Positions 60,744 to 64,000 of a stretch of DNA of 64,000 nt are shown piece by piece. Made by a program: the position numbers and the translations under genes. Source of the stretch: Dolomedes plantarius. Taxonomy: Eukaryota > Arthropoda > Arachnida > Araneae > Dolomedidae. Every line of letters starts with the position of its first letter. Within the stretch, counting starts at the first letter, position 1. The stretch is from NCBI GenBank assembly GCA_907164885.2, contig OU015500.1, positions 49,562,533 to 49,626,532 of the forward strand. Reading direction: 5' to 3'. Below the pieces are notes generated by a model that was not told the DNA's origin, did no database searches, and worked only from the letters and a program-made list of their open reading frames with translations.

Positions 60744-62156
60744 CACTGCTGGCCACTGTAAATGCAACACCCTGAAGGAAACATGCAAATAACATGAAAT
60801 TTACAACATGCATTAGCGGAGGTTGAGATATGCAAATGATTAGAATTTCAGCGCAGACGCACATCACACGCGCCTGTGGCGCCACTTCAAAGCACTATTT
60901 AAGGCTTGGAGATTTCGACGATTTCAAGTACGGCAATTGTGTTTTTCTTGTGGTTTTTTTTCCAAAAATACGATCAATTATGCCTCGTCGAAAACAGCGA
61001 TCATCTTTTGATCAAGTATCCGAGTTCGACAGAGGAAGGATAGTGGCCTACCGAGATTGTGGATTATCTTTCAGGGAAATCGGTAGTCGTGTTGGACGAA
61101 ACCAAACAACTGTAATGCGGATATGTGATCGTTGGATGCAGGAGGGTACAACGGACCGGCGTGTTCGATCGCATCCACCTCAGCGCACCACTTCACGTGA
61201 TGACAGGCAAATTGTGCGCATGGCAGTGACGGATCGCTCAGTCGCATCACGAACCATAGCACAGCACATGCAGTCTGTAACGCATCATCCAGTGTCTGCG
61301 CGTACCATTCGACGCCGTTTACAGCAGAGTGGTCTGTCCTTAAGACGTCCATTGCTTTGTCTACCCTTAACGCAGAACCACAGACGTCTCCGCCGCCAAT
61401 GGTGCGATGACTCAAGGATATGGACGGCAGAATGGAATGAAATTGTCTTTACTGACGAGTCACGCTTCTGTCTGCAACACCACGATGGTCGCATTCGAGT
61501 CTGGAGACACCGTGAAGAGAGTATGCTGAACAGCTGCGTTATGCACCGCCACACTGGTCCTGCACCGGGTATTATGGCATGGGGCTTTATTGGATATCAC
61601 TCTCGCACACCTCTAGTACGCATTGCCGATACTTTAAACAGCCAGCGCTACATCTCCGAGGTGTTGGAGCCAGTTGTCCTTCCTTACCTTCAGGTCTTGC
61701 CCACAGCCATATTTCAACAGGATAATGCGCGACCACACGTGGCACGCATTGTCCAACGGTTCTTCGTCAATCGCCAGATTGAATTGCTTCCCTGGCCGCC
61801 TCGCTCTCCGGATCTTTCGCCGATAGAAAACATGTGGTCCATGGTTGCTCTACGATTGACCCAGATTCCATTCCCAGCTGCCACAGCAGATCAACTTTGG
61901 TAACGTGTGGAAGCTGCTTGGTCTGCTGTACCCTAAGAACTCATCCAAAGTCTCTTTGAATCAATGCCGAGGCGTGTGGCAGCGGTGATCTCCAACAATG
62001 GCGGCTACTCTGGCTACTGATTTTGGCAGGAACCACACTTCACAGAAGTCTATAAATTTAATCATTTGATACTTGGTCAACATGTTATCTACAAAATAAA
62101 TTTTGTTGTGATATCTCTTGTCTTTCTTGGTGTTGCAATTTGGGTGGCCAGCAGTG
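60744..62156 (+). mobile_element. Tc1-like transposon, nearly intact
   Basis: 1413 bp. Ends CACTGCTGGCCACTGTAAAT and, reversed, CACTGCTGGCCACCCAAATT; about 24 of 28 bases match. TA target duplications at 60742-60743 and 62157-62158. Confidence 0.96.
60980..62020 (+). pseudogene. Tc1-like transposase with two late stop codons
   Basis: The natural start is MPRRKQRSSFDQVSEFDRGR at 60980; an in-frame ATG at 60830 lies in the 5' region and is less likely. Two HTH motifs (about 61010-61130), a GRPR-like hinge region (RVRSHPPQRTT) and the DD34E triad are present: TDES (61454), QQDNARPH (61721) and SPIENMW (61826). The enzyme would bind the terminal repeats and cut and paste at TA. The frame ends early at TAA 61901-61903; a second TAA lies at 61934-61936. 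Past them the frame reads RVEAAWSAV and then ELIQSLFESMPRRVAAVI to TGA at 62018-62020. Both stops look like CAA-to-TAA changes. About 39 C-terminal residues are lost; the catalytic core is undamaged. Confidence 0.93.
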
Positions 62157-62158
62157 TA

Positions 62159-64000
62159 TCTACCCAGATTTCTAAGCAAAAGCAGTGCAGTACAAGGAAG
62201 TTCCGAGTATTAGTGTTTAAAAAATGCACGGGTTTTCAAGAAAACTAGAACACAAGGATAATCAAAAAATTTACCTGTATGCCAATAAAAGTTAACTATT
62301 CTGAGTTATTAAATAAACTATACTAATTTTAGTAGGCTTTAAATATGCTGTTTAAATATCACATTAATAAAACGTATATACATATTGTATTTCTATTTCT
62401 ATTCTGGGAAAAAAAAAATCTGTTATATTCCTTTGTTTATGAGCCATGTTGCCATTCTTTATGACTGTTCGTATTTTATTTCTAGCCTTTTCTTACACAA
62501 TAAATAACCTTCCATACATTTTCTGCTTCTATTCCGAAAAAGAAAATTTTTATATTCCTTTGTCTACGACCCATAGTTCGTCCGTTAGAACTAACTGTTT
62601 ATATTTTATTTGTCACCTCTATCTTCTTTGATGCAAGGATAAGTCATCCGCGCACAACCGGGTGGTATTTTATGCTTTTTCTTTCACATATCATCTCTTG
62701 GAGCTTCCTCCCTGTTGTTATACACGAAACAATGGCGTACTCATTTACTGTAAAATAGGCTTCAAGTATCAATATGTGAAATAATTAAAACGAGTTTAGC
62801 GTGATATTATGACAAAGAAAAAACGTTGCAAAGCTACCTCCCACTCCTTCTATATAAAAAACGCACATTGACCTATACAATTATTTGAATTGGCGGGGAC
62901 TTCCAATGCTGGAAGGCATTTACCCTGAACACATTTGCCGATTAGATAGTAGATAAGATTTGTGTTGTCATACAAGGCTGTATTAAGATTATAAAATAAT
63001 GAGAAAGTTTCATCATAAAGATAGATGCTCTTCCATTATTATTACCGTAGTTTATTAATAACTGGCTTAAATATTAACAACTGAAAAATGAGAATGCACC
63101 GTGTTATTTATGTCTTAGAAAAAGTCTCCAGTAAGGGAAAGTTTGGTAACCACCGCTTTAATTTATCATAATAATCCTCTTGCTCCGATGGGGGTGAATA
63201 GTTTTGACAAGTACCTCTAGAATGATCTAGGAGTCCACGATTCGGCAATAGCCCTCCAGTTGGCAATAACTGCGTTATAACAAGTGTTGTGCATCAGCGA
63301 TCAAAAAGTACTCGTTTTATTCATTGATACCAAAATAAAGCTGCTGATACCTGAACCGTGCCCCGGTGCGATGTAAGGCGAAGCAAAACAAATGCCTGAT
63401 TGGCGATTCCCCCCGAAGGCATGCATTGCAACCCTAGAAAGCCGGTTCGCTAAACGAAGAAAGTGGTAGTTCTCTCCGATACACCAGTCAACAGGTATAT
63501 TCCGCTGGAGGAACATACACACTTCTCCCCTCCTCGGCGTCTCACCTGTTAGAGGGACTCGCGTGAGAAAATTCAAAACGACTCTCCAAGCCATTGTGTC
63601 GAGATTTCCGGCACGTCCGAAATTTTTTTTTCTTTCTTTTTCCACTCTAGATGAGGATAGTGCTCCAGTGATTGCATCTAGGATATACAATGGTCGTATG
63701 CTGATGAGGGAACTTTGATTTGTAGCAGCATCAAGGAAAAAAAGACAGTCGTGATTAGAGTAAGTGATCGGGAGATATGTGTCGTATGATTGTTCTTGAA
63801 GCAGTCACTGCGGCATAGAACTCAGAAAACTTGGTGGATACGTGGTTCGGTAATTCACAGCTTTGGGGAAATCTGGATTATGCCTTCTGGAATAGCATAG
63901 TCACAGAGGACGGATTTATTTTTATTACGGATTACATATTCAACAGGTAAGAGTTAATTCTAATAAAGATTAACATTATATTGCAGGAAAAAAGTTTTTT
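62159..64000. other. Unassigned sequence with a local duplication
   Basis: About 62395-62485 and 62525-62613 are a diverged tandem duplication (shared TATATTCCTTTGT, TATTTTATTT). At 63301-63690 (minus) a 129-codon frame lies in sequence less AT-rich than its surroundings; it has no domain I recognise, and I do not call it a gene. Confidence 0.5.

Noticed and set aside
63301..63690. 129-codon minus-strand frame as a host gene
   Set aside because: No recognised domain, no splice or promoter support.

Overview
The window is AT-rich, repeat-dense animal DNA. The overall style suggests an arthropod, most likely a spider: BEL/Pao and Tc1/mariner families of the kind I associate with arachnid genomes, Helitrons, long (TA)n arrays and tRNA-derived SINEs. 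This placement rests on recollection of family style, not on a search. I find no convincing host protein-coding gene. Almost everything I can explain is mobile DNA, its decay products, or tandem repeats.

Layout. 1-2.6 kb: a ~162-bp satellite array split by a deleted mariner. 3.8-9.3 kb: three candidate solo LTRs, Tigger-type ends and (TA)n arrays. 9.5-16.8 kb: mariner and Tc1 relics, a Harbinger-like MITE nested in a mariner, a fold-back element, SINEs, and a fourth candidate LTR. 16.8-21.3 kb: a decayed Helitron that still encodes pieces of Rep and helicase, plus further Helitron ends. 21.6-23.8 kb: a DD41D-type mariner broken by a truncated BEL copy flanked by 137-bp duplications. 24.65-30.69 kb: a complete young BEL/Pao element with a 5-bp target duplication and one 1603-codon open frame that lacks most of RNase H. 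33.7-37.1 kb: a 3.4-kb element of no class I recognise, with matching ends, clusters of the near-palindrome GTTGGGCCAAC at both ends and an internal fold-back. 38.3-48 kb: short Helitrons, Tigger- and hAT-type MITEs. 50.8-56.3 kb: a mariner relic, SINEs, a Tigger with its catalytic core deleted, and two LTRs. 56.3-58.9 kb: a second Helitron type carrying about a dozen ~145-bp repeats, each with a C-run/G-run hairpin. 60.7-62.2 kb: an almost intact Tc1-like element with two stop codons near its 3' end.

The elements interact mainly by nesting: many sit in (TA)n tracts, several are inserted into others, and the short Helitrons share internal sequence with the coding Helitron, as expected if they were mobilised by it. 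The best candidate for something undescribed is the GTTGGGCCAAC element at 33723-37130. The BEL element with an open frame but no RNase H core, and the 137-bp duplication around a truncated BEL copy, are the next most interesting.
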